Assembly (NCBI GenBank): GCA_948567375.1
Contig: OX419759.1
Span: 46,849,493 to 46,913,492 of the forward strand
Length of the DNA: 64,000 nucleotides
Source of the DNA: Lunularia cruciata
Lineage: Eukaryota; Streptophyta; Marchantiopsida; Lunulariales; Lunulariaceae
Direction: 5' to 3'
Position numbers and translations under genes: made by a program. Positions 43,494 to 54,608 of this stretch are shown here, piece after piece (the first letter of the stretch is position 1; every line of letters starts with the position of its first letter). The notes below the pieces were generated by a model, which had not been told where the DNA came from, did not search any database, and saw only the letters and a program-made list of their open reading frames with translations.

Positions 43494-46427
43494 GAGGGAG
43501 GTAGTGAAACCCAAGTGGCTCCTAATCCAAACAAAGGTAAGGGGATAGCATCCATAGATGTGGTTGAGAGCAAGTATGAGAAGGGAGAGTGCTCAAACTC
43601 CAAGGGTCTTAATTTGGAGCTTTTGGCACAAGAGAAGAAGAGAGCTCGTTTTGCAGAGGATGTTCACTCTTCTCAAGGATTTACTTCAAGCAAGGATACT
43701 CCTATGTCTACTAGGAGCACTCGTACCTCAACACCATCAACAACAAAGACTCCAAGGAAGAAGTTGGGGAGGGAGGACTTCTTGATCTCAAAGCAACAAT
43801 GGAACTACAATGTGTTGGAGGATGTTGGTAGTCACAAGGCTAACATCACAGTGGGCCAATTAATTGCTTTGAACCCTACCTTGAGAAAGGAGCTTAGAGG
43901 TGGTTTGAGTTCTACAAGGAGCAAGAAGAAGAAGAAGGAAAAAGTTCCAGTATCAATGGGGGTGGTGGATGCCAAGCCAGCACCATGGGAAGCTTGTGAA
44001 TATGCCTCCAAGATTGATGTGAGAGTGAATGGTCACAACATCAAGGATGCATTGGTTGATGGAGGATCAGCATTGAATGCCATGTCAGAAAGGTTGATGA
44101 AGAAGTTGGGTATGATACCCTCAAGACCTTCAACATTTGTGGTGAGCATGGCAAACAAGCAACAAGTTCGACCAGTAGGGGTGATGGATAAGGTGGTAGT
44201 TTCAGTTATGGGAGTTCAAAATCTCATGACTTTCCAAGTCTTGAAGGATTCAAGCTATGACTTACTTCTTGGGAGGCCATGGTTGAGAGCAGCACGCACA
44301 ACTGATCGATGGCACAAAGGGTACTTGAGGATTGGGCCATCAAACCATAGAGTCACTGTTCCTGTGACTAACACCACCAACACTTCACATTTAGATACAC
44401 CATCTTCTGATTATTGGGAATCTGATTCTGAAGAAGGAGCTTCAGGTGTGGACACAAGCATGGAAGAGGAGACTTCCACGGAGGAGGATGAATCTGAATC
44501 TGATTCAGATGTGTATCCTTTGTGTGCTATGGATTTTGCACCTAAGCCAGAGGTTTTGAAGGACCCAGATAAATCACCATTGACACTTGAGGAGGTAGAG
44601 AGAAGGTTATCTACCCTCAAGTATGGCCCAAATGTTACCAAGGAGGAGAAGGTGAGATTTGAGGAGATTTTCCGCAAGTTCATCCATGTGTTTGCTTTTA
44701 GTTACAAGGATTTGAAGGAAGTCACCTTGGAGGAGCACAAGATAGAGGTGGAGTCACATGCAAGACCAATCCGCATGAGAGATTTCATTGATGACTTTTG
44801 TGTCTATGGGAGCAAGGAGGAGCACTTTGAGCACCTAATCAAAGTCTTGCAACGCTTGGATGAGGCAAATGCATCCCTCAACCCAAAAATGTGCATTTTT
44901 GGATGTGAAGAAGGTCTACTTTTGGGGCATATCATCTCCAAGGATGGAATAGCAGTTGATCTTGAGAAGGTGAGGAAAATCTCAGACCTTCCATTCACTT
45001 CAAGCTTGACAAAGTTACGCCAATTCTTGGGGGTGGTTGGGTACTATAGGAGGTTCATCTTCTCATTTTCCAACAAGGCTTATGCATTTACCATCTACAT
45101 GAAGAAGGGTGTAGATTACATGGTGATTTTGGAAGACAAGGAGGCTCTCAAAGCTTTTGAGGAGCTCAAGCAATCCCTTGTTGTAGCTCCAATTCTTGCT
45201 AAACCTGATTGGAGTAAACCTTTCATCCTCTACACTGATGCTTCTAATGTAGCTATAGGATGCACTCTTAGTCAATTAGACCAAGATGGGCATGATCATC
45301 CAATAGCTTATGCTAGTAGGCAGATGGTTTCAGCAGAGAAGAACTACTCTGTCACGGAGAGAGAAGGGTTGGCACTGATCTTTGGTCTGAAGAAGTTTAA
45401 ACACTACTTGATTGGAGGGAAAGCCACCATTGTCACGGATCACAAGGCTTTGAAGTACATCTTCAACAAGCCTAATGTTGAAGGGAGACTAGCAAGGTGG
45501 ATGATACTCTTGTCTGAGTATGACTACACCATTGAAGATAGGCCAGGAAAGAAACATGCAAATGATGCTTTATTATCTAGAGCCTATGATCATGATGGAG
45601 ATGAGCCAGTGGATGATTCCTTCCCGGATGAGGAGCTCATGACAATCTCAGTCACTCAAGAGGTTCCAATGGAGTACAAGGAGATTGTGGATTTTGTGAC
45701 AAAAGGTAACTATCCAGAAGGGATGCATGCTAGGGAGAGGAAGGCCCTTGCAGCAAGATCTAGACCTTACACAATGGTGGAGGATATTCTTTTTCACCAA
45801 GGAGCAGATGGTCTACTTCGAAGAGCAGTGGGTAAGGAAGAGTCTATCCTACTCATAAAGGAGTTTCATGAAGGTTTAGTATGTGGAGGACACTTTGCAA
45901 GAAAGGTGACTACTTTCAAGATTCTAGATGCAGGTTACCATTGGAGAGGGATTTTCAAGGATTGTCTTGATTATTGCAAAACTTGTCATGTTTGTCAAGC
46001 TTTTGCTAGAAAGTCTACATCCACTCCACCTCTTAGATCAATTCCATTGCTAGGACCTTTTGAGAAGTGGGGAATTGATTTTGTAGGTCCTCTCAATAGA
46101 ACCCCAAGGAACAATCGGTACATTGTGGTAGTTACTGATTACCTTACCAAGTGGGTTGAGGCTAGACCATTGAGGGACAAGAATGAAGATGAAGTGGGTA
46201 GATTTCTTTATGAACGCATTATCACTAGGTTTGGATGCCCTTTGGAGTTGGTTTCTGATAGAGGAGGAGAGTTTATAGGAAGCATTACTACAGCCATGCT
46301 ACGACATTTCTCTATCACACATAGAGTAACTACATCCTATAAGCCAAATTCCAATGGCTTGGCAGAGAGAACCAATCAGACCTTGTGCATGATGTTGGCC
46401 AAAGATGCAGAAATGGAGGGGGCTTAA
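43494..46427 (+). CDS. pol: Element A2 pol (PR, deleted RT, RNase H, integrase core)
   Basis: Same frame as gag, open from the codon after the gag TAA to TAA 46425-46427. Protease: NIKDALVDGGSALNAMSE (D-G-G in place of D-S/T-G), then YDLLLGRPWL. RT: SHARPI joins directly to RMRDFIDDFCVYGS at ~44775, so about 420 bp with the N-terminal and first catalytic motifs is missing in frame. RNase H: ILYTDASNVAIGC, VTDHKALKYIFNKPN, GKKHANDALLSR. Integrase: CKTCHVCQAFARKS, WGIDFVGPLNR, LVSDRGGEFIG, SYKPNSNGLAERTNQT. The RT deletion should abolish autonomous reverse transcription. Confidence 0.9.
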   Translation, partial: EGGSETQVAPNPNKGKGIASIDVVESKYEKGECSNSKGLNLELLAQEKKRARFAEDVHSSQGFTSSKDTPMSTRSTRTSTPSTTKTPRKKLGREDFLISKQQWNYNVLEDVGSHKANITVGQLIALNPTLRKELRGGLSSTRSKKKKKEKVPVSMGVVDAKPAPWEACEYASKIDVRVNGHNIKDALVDGGSALNAMSERLMKKLGMIPSRPSTFVVSMANKQQVRPVGVMDKVVVSVMGVQNLMTFQVLKDSSYDLLLGRPWLRAARTTDRWHKGYLRIGPSNHRVTVPVTNTTNTSHLDTPSSDYWESDSEEGASGVDTSMEEETSTEEDESESDSDVYPLCAMDFAPKPEVLKDPDKSPLTLEEVERRLSTLKYGPNVTKEEKVRFEEIFRKFIHVFAFSYKDLKEVTLEEHKIEVESHARPIRMRDFIDDFCVYGSKEEHFEHLIKVLQRLDEANASLNPKMCIFGCEEGLLLGHIISKDGIAVDLEKVRKISDLPFTSSLTKLRQFLGVVGYYRRFIFSFSNKAYAFTIYMKKGVDYMVILEDKEALKAFEELKQSLVVAPILAKPDWSKPFILYTDASNVAIGCTLSQLDQDGHDHPIAYASRQMVSAEKNYSVTEREGLALIFGLKKFKHYLIGGKATIVTDHKALKYIFNKPNVEGRLARWMILLSEYDYTIEDRPGKKHANDALLSRAYDHDGDEPVDDSFPDEELMTISVTQEVPMEYKEIVDFVTKGNYPEGMHARERKALAARSRPYTMVEDILFHQGADGLLRRAVGKEESILLIKEFHEGLVCGGHFARKVTTFKILDAGYHWRGIFKDCLDYCKTCHVCQAFARKSTSTPPLRSIPLLGPFEKWGIDFVGPLNRTPRNNRYIVVVTDYLTKWVEARPLRDKNEDEVGRFLYERIITRFGCPLELVSDRGGEFIGSITTAMLRHFSITHRVTTSYKPNSNGLAERTNQTLCMMLAKDAEMEGA

Positions 46428-46940
46428 CATCATTGGGACAAGAGGATTCATGCAGTTTTGTGGGAGTATAGGACAACCATGAAAACTTCCACTAGATATT
46501 CTCCATTTCAATTGGTGTATGGTATTGAGTCTACCTTACCTATTCACTTTGATCTTCCTACCTTCCAAAGCATTCATAGGAGATTGAAGAAAGCACAAGG
46601 AGGTGATGCAGAGAAGTCAAGGAAGGATCAACTCATGGAGTTGGAAGAGGCAAGAGCAGTTGCTATGGTTCAAGTGGAGCAAGCCCAAAGGAAACAAAAG
46701 GAGAGCTATGATAAGAGGCAAGACAAGAAGAAGGTGGAGCCTTTCAAAGAAGGTGATTGGGTAATGTTGTTTGATTCCATTCGATTCAAGAGAGTGCAAA
46801 AGAAGTTTTTGCCTAAGTACTTTGGACCTTTCATAGTAAAGAAGGTGTGGGGCAATCACACCTATGATCTCAAGGAGTTGGGAGGAAGATACTTTGATAG
46901 GATTAACCATGATAAGTTGAAGATGTACCATAGAAGGTAG
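46428..46940 (+). pseudogene. Element A2 integrase C-terminal part, after a stop
   Basis: In frame with pol and open to TAG 46938. HHWDKRIHAVLWEYRTTMKT, then YSPFQLVYGIEST, GDWVMLFDSIRFKRV, KKFLPKYFGPFIV and a tail ending KLKMYHRR. A3 reads AAA-CAT where A2 has TAA-CAT, so the stop at 46425 is a lesion that truncates integrase. Confidence 0.85.
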
Positions 46941-46974
46941 AGAGACCTTCACTTTGAGGACAAAGTGAAAACTT

Positions 46975-46988
46975 AGTCCGGGGGTAAA
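46975..46988 (+). promoter_or_regulatory. Element A2 polypurine tract
   Basis: GTCCGGGGGTAAA immediately before the 3' LTR; the same G-rich tract precedes the A1 (10221) and A3 (33331) 3' LTRs. It primes plus-strand DNA in LTR elements. Confidence 0.75.
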
Positions 46989-47692
46989 TGTAACACCCAT
47001 TTGTGCATGTGTGTGGTATTGTGATATTTAGCTTGGTATTACAAGTACTTAAGAGATATTATTTATATAGAGATAAAGGATGGTTCTATATTAGTCATGG
47101 TTAGCTAAAGTTAGTCATAGCTAAGATAGATGGGACCTTACTTTAGAGGAAGTAGAAAAGATGAGCACCACTATTTTGGATTTTAGTGTGTTGACTTGGT
47201 ATTATTCCTAGGTGTTTGGCTTTGAGGAAAGAGTTGAGAACTCTTGGGCCCGCAAGCCTTTTTGTTTTGGATTCTTCTTTAGTCCAAGGATAGCCCATGT
47301 GAAGGAATCCTTGACTTAGTGGTTGGGTCAAGATAAGACCACATACTTAGCGGAATATGCCCATGTGAATGGATATTCCTTTCTACTTTTTGACTTTACT
47401 TGACTTTTAGTCTAGTAACTTGAGTTACTATGGTAATTAGTAACTTTGGTGCGTAACTATTTCACAAGTATATAAACAAGGGGTGAGGAGGTACTCATCA
47501 TCCTTTCATTTGCAACTATCTCTCTCTCATTGAGTTCTTTAGTGAGCAATGTCTCGAGTCTTGGAGTGTTAGCCTTGGAGTGTTAGCCTTGGAGGAGTAT
47601 GATGGAGTTGGAGGTCCTTACCTTCTTAGCCCATGGTGCGCTACCATAATAGCTATCAGAGGCTCATCCTGAGTGAGAAATAGGGCGGCTCA
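46989..47692 (+). repeat. Element A2 3' LTR
   Basis: 704 bp, TGTAACACCC ... GGGCGGCTCA, TATATAAA at 47469-47476. A 16-bp unit (GAGTGTTAGCCTTGGA) is duplicated near 47565-47600. No partial units precede it, unlike the 5' side. Confidence 0.93.
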
Positions 47693-49142
47693 CAGACCGT
47701 ACTCTGCACATCATAGTAACCTTGATCATGAAGTTGTTCAAATCCTTACGAACAATGTATATGAACAATGGGCAGGTGACTTTCTTCCAATTGATGCACA
47801 AAGAAAAAACCCAATAGAGAGGCAAAGTTGTTCTTTCATTGAACCCAAGGCTTATGGAGCAATTGCAAACGATGGGAGGACCTACTTCCCTCTTATTGTC
47901 TGTCTTGCACTTTTATATTGGGATGAGACTATTGTGGAAGGATGAGAGGCAGCTCTTCTTAGTGCATTACTGTCCTTTTGGATATTACCAATGCCAACCA
48001 TGATATGAGGAGAAATCAAGAAGCACAAGGATGCCTCAATAAAATACCAGAAGATGAGTAAGATAATACCAGGTAGGTACTAATAGACAAGGCTATTGGG
48101 GAAGGAACCAGCAAACAAGAGGCGTTCATGATTTCACCAAGGATGAGAAGAGACCAAAACCAAATCCTCAAGTAGTGGACTCTTTGGAGGAGGAGGGTTT
48201 CCAACCCAATGATGAATTACAATCAAGGAGTGGTAGAAGAGTTGACTAAGATTCACAAGGTGGCCCTAGTGACGCCATGGTGCTCATAGCACAAGAGCAG
48301 GAACTTTTGCTGGCTGTGGAATTAGTCTTCCTAAAGCAAGAGAACTCCTTCTCCAAGATAGAGGTATCTTCCAATAGTACAAGAGGAAGAGAGGATGTGG
48401 TAGTGGAGGTTCAATCCACTCTCACAATGGTGTTAGAGTCAGACATGCTAGACCAGGCCGGCCCTAATCAAAGCAACATCATGGTGGATGACATGGAAGA
48501 AGTCCCAATATTGTGATTGTAGAAGAAGATTCCTCCCCCAACACTAATACACAAAGATAGGACAATTCAAGTTCTGATTGTCCTTCAAGGAGAAAATCAC
48601 CATGTGGTAACTCCATGTCAAGAATTGATGCTTGAGATTGTCCTACCCTCACCATCCCAAGTGAGCAGAAGAAGACTTTTGAGTGAGGAGAAGGGTAAAG
48701 GACCAAGGAGACAAGCATCCTTGGACTTGGATAGGATCATTGCGGTATGGTGCACATGAAAAATAGCATCATCACCTAAGAGAATCTTGGGATATAGCAC
48801 ATCTTCAAGAGTAACTGATGCGGGCAAAATGAAGGTGTTAGTATGGTGAACATGGCTATGGAGGTCAAAGAGAAGAGGACTCAGCTTCCATGGAGGCTCA
48901 AATTCTTCACCTTGAAGCTGCTCTAGAAAACTAGGAAGTGTTTCTAAAGACAAAGTAGGGAGAGTTCATTGTACTTTTTGACAACTACAAGGCTTGGAAC
49001 CATGACAATAAAATTGTGCTAATAAAGCACAAGGAGGAATTATGGAGCATCAAGGCAGAACTTGCAATGATAAAGGCAAGGTCTACCCAATGAGAGAAGG
49101 TCTTTGGGGACTACATGAATGCACAAGAGGAGAGTATGCTGG
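47693..49142 (+). pseudogene. Unidentified decayed gene with coiled-coil end (family D)
   Basis: Readable plus-strand pieces: 47673-47945 (EQWAGDFLPIDAQRKNPIER, FPLIVCLALLYWDE), an acidic/Gln-rich linker at 48160-48515 (EQELLLAVELVFLKQENS, VVEVQSTLTMVLESD) and a lysine-rich helix near 48970-49130 (NKIVLIKHKEELWSIKAEL). The order of folded part, acidic linker and coiled coil mirrors the C protein, but I cannot align them. Several stops. C8 inserts at 49143. Confidence 0.4.
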
Positions 49143-49440
49143 TGTGGTACACACATGTTTTATTTTTTATGAATTTTAAAGAAGTGTATGGTTGAAACCA
49201 AATTGCAGCCAAATGAAGAAGAAAACAGGAGAATTGTGGGTTTAGAGGAGACCCAAAGAAGTTGACCTTGGGTTAGATTTAGAAGGACTTGGGTCAGACT
49301 TATGGAAGCATGGACCCAAAATAAGGATATTTTGTATCAAGATGCACAATCCAATCTGAAGAGCCTGTAACAACTTTTCTTTGGGTCTAGCCAATCAAGA
49401 AAGTATGAGCAACAAAAATGGCTTCCTCAAGATCAACATT
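49143..49440 (+). mobile_element. Element C8, 5' end fragment
   Basis: TGTGGTACACACATG then a C3-like 5' region (ACCCAAAGAAGTTGACC compares with 34860-34880). Ends near 49440, where an inverted C 3' end begins. Preceding 5 bp GCTGG; no partner found. Confidence 0.75.
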
Positions 49441-49444
49441 TATC

Positions 49445-50195
49445 AGTCAAATACAAAGACAAATGGTAACAAGCAGTTCTTCTTGGTTGCATCTTTAGTC
49501 TCTTAGGTAGAAACCACATCCTGAAGAGAGTAACAAGCATTGACTCGCAGTCTTGTCACAAGTTAGCACTCATTAATCACAACTCCATCAAATACTTGAC
49601 TAAAAAATTCTTGATTATGATGATTTAGATTCTTCCCAAAGATGGCTATTTCACTGCAAAACAACTTCCTCCTCAAATTTGTGTTCCACCTCTCCACTAA
49701 AGGCACAACTTCCTCAATTAAAATTGCTTCACATCAACACTATGTTGCACTCACAACTATAGAATACTACCAACACTACAATTTCTTTTAAATCTATCAA
49801 GGCATTGCTCCAATTGCACTTCACTCAAGATCAAACACAAAAAATGAAGATCAAGGTTGTTGAATCCAACATCCAACAAACACACTGACTTGCACTTCAA
49901 AATTCTCCAAACACTCACAATTGCAAAACACAAAGTTGATACTCAGAATTAAGCTCAAGCGACGAGCATTGAAATCAACACTTTGCTTTATCTATCTTCA
50001 GAAATTATGAATACTCAACAACATAACATTGCAAATGCCTCCTTTAAATAATAGAGGAATCAACAATTGCTGACAACTATTTTGTTCTACAACAACTCTA
50101 CAAACCTACAGATCCAAAATGACAATGCAACCCTTCATATTTGGCTCTTCATATCTCAAAACTATTACTACTCCAATCCAATGTCTACTTCTTCT
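49445..50195 (-). mobile_element. Element C9, 3' end fragment in minus orientation
   Basis: Matches the minus-strand reading of C1 from ~2570 to ~3305 and of C4 from ~37270. The outermost ~85 bp, including TGTGAC, is missing. Abuts C8 head-on, giving a C 5' end followed by an inverted C 3' end. Non-coding except the last few codons of the ORF tail (CCAATGTCTACTTC region). Confidence 0.8.
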
Positions 50196-50199
50196 TCAA

Positions 50200-51670
50200 C
50201 TTCCCTGATAGCATGATAGCAAGAACCCTTCTATCAATTGGTACAGGTCATCTTGTAGCACATGACAAGTAGTACAATACCTTTTCACTAAAAGATAGAC
50301 TTTTATATTGCAAGAACCACATCATGTTCGAGCTATGGGTGATCTATGCTTGGTGTGACTTCAAGAGGTGCATAACTTGCCAATTGCAGGACACATTGGG
50401 GTAGACAAGAACTTGAGTACTCTACAACAATAATAGTGGTGGCCAAACATAGTATGTGAAGTTTGAGACTTTGTTTGACCTTGTGATAGTTGCCAATGCA
50501 ACAAACCTAGCAACCAAAAACCAAGTAGACTACTCCAACTACTTCCCATCCCATCTGCTTAATGGGAACATATAAGCTTAGATCTTATCACATCCTTGCC
50601 ACGGATGAACCAAGATTATACAACAATTGTGGGGTTTGTTGATAAGCTTAGTAAGAAAATCCATTTAGCACCACAATTTGATATAGTGAATGCCCTAATG
50701 TTGACCTAAATCTACTTTGACAATGTCTTCAAGTATCATTGGATGTGTTATATCTTCATCTTTGACTATGATCCTTGATTCACTAATAAATTTTGGCAAG
50801 GCTTCTTCAAATTACTTGACACCAAGCTTACTTTCTCCACAGCCTATCATCCTCAAACTAATGGGCAAACCAAACATGAAAATGATACCTTGGTTGATAT
50901 ACTTTATGCCTTTGTCAACATTCACCGTACCAACTAGGATGCTTGCCTTAAGGCTACAGAGTTTGCCTACAATAGCTCCAAAAAAGTAAGTACCACATTC
51001 TCTCACTTCTTCCTTAATTTTAGCCAAGACCCACTTGTTCCAGATTCTGTTCTTACTTCACTACCATCTCATGTTCCTCATATTTCCGCTTTCTTGTCCA
51101 AAATATCTCTCTCCTTATAATGAGCCAAATCTCATCTCCTCATTGCTCAAAATCATCAAAGCAATATGTTGATCAGCATCATCATTATTCCACCTTTCAA
51201 CTAGGTGATAAGGTCATGTTTTCTTCTAGTAACTTAAACTTCCCACTTGATAGCCAAGTTCATAAACTTACTCCTAATTGGATAATTTCATTTGATATAA
51301 CCCAAATCCTTTCTATTGTTGCTTATTGACTTGACTTGCCTTGCCTTGCCTTGTCATATGCAAATCCACCTTGTCTTTCATATTTCAAAATTATAACCCT
51401 TTACTTCTAATTCATTTTCCTTTCTACTTTTGTCCAACTCCCTCCTCCTCCCATCCTTATCAACTATAATGAGGAGTATGAAATTGATCATATCTTTGTA
51501 TGTTGTAACATCCAACACACTAAATACCAAGTCCTTTGGAAAAGGTATCCTCTTCATGATACCACATAAGAGCTTCTTTCTCATCTCCACAATGCCCAAA
51601 TAGCCATCTAGGAGTTTAAATATTACATGGTGACAAGGACATCACCAACCACTATCATGGGGAACGATTG
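50200..51670 (+). pseudogene. Element B relative: integrase and chromodomain, decayed
   Basis: Plus-strand homology to B pol from the segment before integrase through the zinc finger (CQCNKPSNQK-like, ~50490), core (DYDPxFTNKFWQ-like, ~50765; YHPQTNGQTKHEN, ~50840) and [13 protein letters not shown]-like regions to the chromodomain (NEEYEIDHIF, then YQVLWKRYPLHDTT, ~51460-51570). Many stops. Sequence after ~51670 does not match the B LTR, so it is either truncated or a different subfamily. Confidence 0.8.
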
Positions 51671-52330
51671 GTCTTGAGAGTGCGTTGGACACCTGGCTGC
51701 TTGTGCTTCGATGTTTCTATTTGTCAATGGCTCACACTTTGGTATACAAGTTCATATTCCCTTACTCTTGCCTGGATGGTGGTCCCTTTTTAATGGTTTC
51801 TTGAGCCAGGTTTTGTTCAGAAATTCTTGTTCATCAAGGTCCACTAGCTAATGTTCAAATCAGTAAGTGCTGGGCTTATACTTAACTGCATGGCGGTGAA
51901 TTTTGTCTGACAAGTCATAACCCCTATGCCTAGTTTCAGATCACCGTGACCAGCCAGTGGGGAGGATCTGCCTATGCAACATGACTGGGAGCTCTTAGAA
52001 TAGAGTCCTTCCTTGACACTTTCACAGATCTAAATATTCACATTAAACCTTGGATTTACGAATGCATCCCAACATGAAGCCTTGCAATTTACAATATTGG
52101 GGAGAAGTAATCAACTCTAGTCCAAATAGTGATTACACCAAAGCTCCAACTGCCCAAGCATAACAAAAGAACAGAATCAATCAAGTTCTAACCCCTATCT
52201 CTTATAGTTTGTTTTTTTCCTGTTCTGTCATAGCTGTCTCATGAGTCACCCCAGGTCCTCTTTTTGTCCAACAAATTTTCCTTGAGACTTCATTCTTTTG
52301 TCCTCTTCCCTTCCTCTCACAATTTTTAGC
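51671..52330. other. Unassigned sequence
   Basis: No gene, LTR or recognisable element. It might be the LTR of the preceding B-like element, but there is no second copy in the window to test this. Confidence 0.35.
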
Positions 52331-54290
52331 AACATTTGAGCAGAAGTCTCTTCACCGTCCGGCCTTCCCAACTCTTGCATCCACAATGTTCCTTCCTATG
52401 AAATTCTCTCTTACCTCTTGAGCAGAAGCCTTTACTGCCCAGTCTTTCCAACTCCTGCATCCAGACTGATCCTTCTTGCAAGGTTCTCTCTCCTTCTCCG
52501 GTTTTGTTCTCAGCCAAAGACCCTCTCATGGAACATCCTTAAACCCTCTTGGTCACTTGAACACTTTCCAAACCCCTTTCATCTTCCGGAAACCCTATCA
52601 CTATTACTCCTTTTTCTCTTGATCTTAGTCACTTTTCCTTCGAGAATCCACTCTCCTTCTCCTCTTGTCTCCTTATTGCCTTTTGCTTCCATTGAATCTT
52701 ACTGTTTTCTTTTGTGTCATTCTCCGTAAACTGCTCACATCCTTTCCCAAAAACAAATCACTTCTTGTCCTTCTCCCAAAATATCTCTCTTTCTTTCTCA
52801 AAAAGCAAATCATCTCCTGTCTGTCTCCCAAAATCTAACACTTTCTTTTCCAACTCTTCTCACTTCTTGTTCTTCTCTTGAAATCTCCCACATTCTTCTC
52901 CTGACCAACACTTCCTGTTCTTCACATTCTTTTCTCTGAACAATAACACAATCTCCCAAAACATACCTTCCATGTCATTCTCCCAAAAACTTCTCTTTCA
53001 TTCTCCCAAAAACTTCTCATTCCTTCTCTTCTTTGTCATTTTCCCAAAAACTTCTCATTCTCTTTCAAACTGTTCACATTCTTCCTGAAAGCAAATCCTC
53101 TTACTGGCCTTCTCTTGAAACCCTCACATTCCTTTCCAACCAAGTCTATTCATGATTTTCTCCTGAAATATCACATTCTCTTTCAAACTTTTCACATCCT
53201 TCTTGAAAGCAAATCCTCCTACTGTCCTTCTCCTAAAACCCCTCACATTCCTCTCCAACAAAGTCACTTCCTAGGTTTGTCCCAGAACTTCTCTGTCCTC
53301 TTCAAACTCTTCTCACTTCCTGTTCTTCTCTCGAAAACCCTCCTTTCTTCTCTCTCACTTCTTGTTTTCTACCAAAACTCCACACATCCTTTCCCAAGAA
53401 AATACAAATCACTTCCTTCTCTTCTCCCAAAATTGTGTCACATTTTTTTCCAAAAAGCCACTCACTTCCTATCTTTCTCCCAAAACCCTCACATTCCTTC
53501 CTGAAAGCACATCCTTCTACTATCCTTCTTCCAAAACCCTCACAATCCTCTCTAACAAGGTCAATTCTTGATTTTCTCCCAAAAATTCACATTCTCTTCA
53601 AACTGTTCACATCCTTCATGAAAGCAAATTCTTCCTACTGTCCTTCTCCCAAACCTCATTTCTTCCTCAAAGCCATCTCAAAAGCCTCACACTCTTCCTC
53701 TCGAAAGCATTCTTTCCTGTTCTTTTTCCCTATCACCAATAGATCTCTCAAAACCATCTCTCACTCTTCTTCTCCCAAAACCTCACATTCTTCCTCAAAG
53801 CCGAGTCACTTCCTGTTTTTCTCCCAAACCCTCACATTCTCTTCAAACTGCTCATCTTCTTCCCAAAAACAAATTGCCGCTTTCTTCACAAAATCTGCCT
53901 CCTCTTCCTCATTTTCTGCCTGACCCTGCTTGTTTTTATTAACCCTGCTTCTTCTCCACTGCTCAAGCCCCTCCTCAAAACCTAAAATCCTCTCTCTTCA
54001 GCTCTCCGTCTGTTTCCCTTCAAAATCCTTCCTTTTGATCTTTCCTATCAATCCTTGATTTTTCCCTTCAATACATATCACCCAATACTACTCTATCATT
54101 TATTTTTATTTCCCTCAATTCCATATTACCGTTTTCCCTGAATTCACTCCTCCCCATCCTCATCTCTCTTACTTGAATTTTTTTCTTCAATACCCCCTCT
54201 CCTTTCTCTTTTTTCCAAAAAACCCTTTTAATACTCTCTGTCTTTCTTTTTCTTCTTTTGCAAACTTGTTCAGGCGTTTCTCTCAAAGCC
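52330..54290. repeat. Pyrimidine-rich imperfect repeat tract (2 kb)
   Basis: The plus strand is strongly C/T-rich, built from recurring phrases such as CTTCTCCCAAAA, CCCTCACATTC, CTTCCTGTTCTT and TCACTTCCT at irregular 30-60 bp spacing. Long plus-strand open frames here (53115-53504, 53435-53923) follow from the lack of purines and have no domain. Confidence 0.75.
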
Positions 54291-54608
54291 CCAAAACCCC
54301 TTGCTACTACCGCTAACTAAAATACTCTTGAGACCCCAATAACATAAAGAAACTCCAGCATTTAAGTGACATGCAAACAAACCCCGAGCTTATGTAACAT
54401 AAAAGAAGATGCACCATTCAATTTCCTCCATCCCTTAACACAAGAGAAAATCCTTGAGCTTACAAGAACAAAAAACAACTTCCAGTTTCACCATAACATA
54501 AAACCCCCGAGTTTACTGCAACATGACAAATGAAAGAAGAAGACTCACACCAACCGGCACCAATGGTACATGTGGATTATTTTCCCTACGACATCGCCAA
54601 TAGGAAAT
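54291..54608. other. Unassigned sequence
   Basis: No gene supported. A loosely repeated phrase (CCGAGCTTATGTAACATAAAA, TTGAGCTTACAAGAAC, CCGAGTTTACTGCAACAT) recurs three times between 54370 and 54530. Confidence 0.35.

Noticed and set aside
53115-53923. Long plus-strand ORFs (129 and 162 codons)
   Set aside because: Open only because the pyrimidine-rich repeat lacks stop codons; the translation is a low-complexity Ser/Phe/Pro/Leu repeat without start context or domain.
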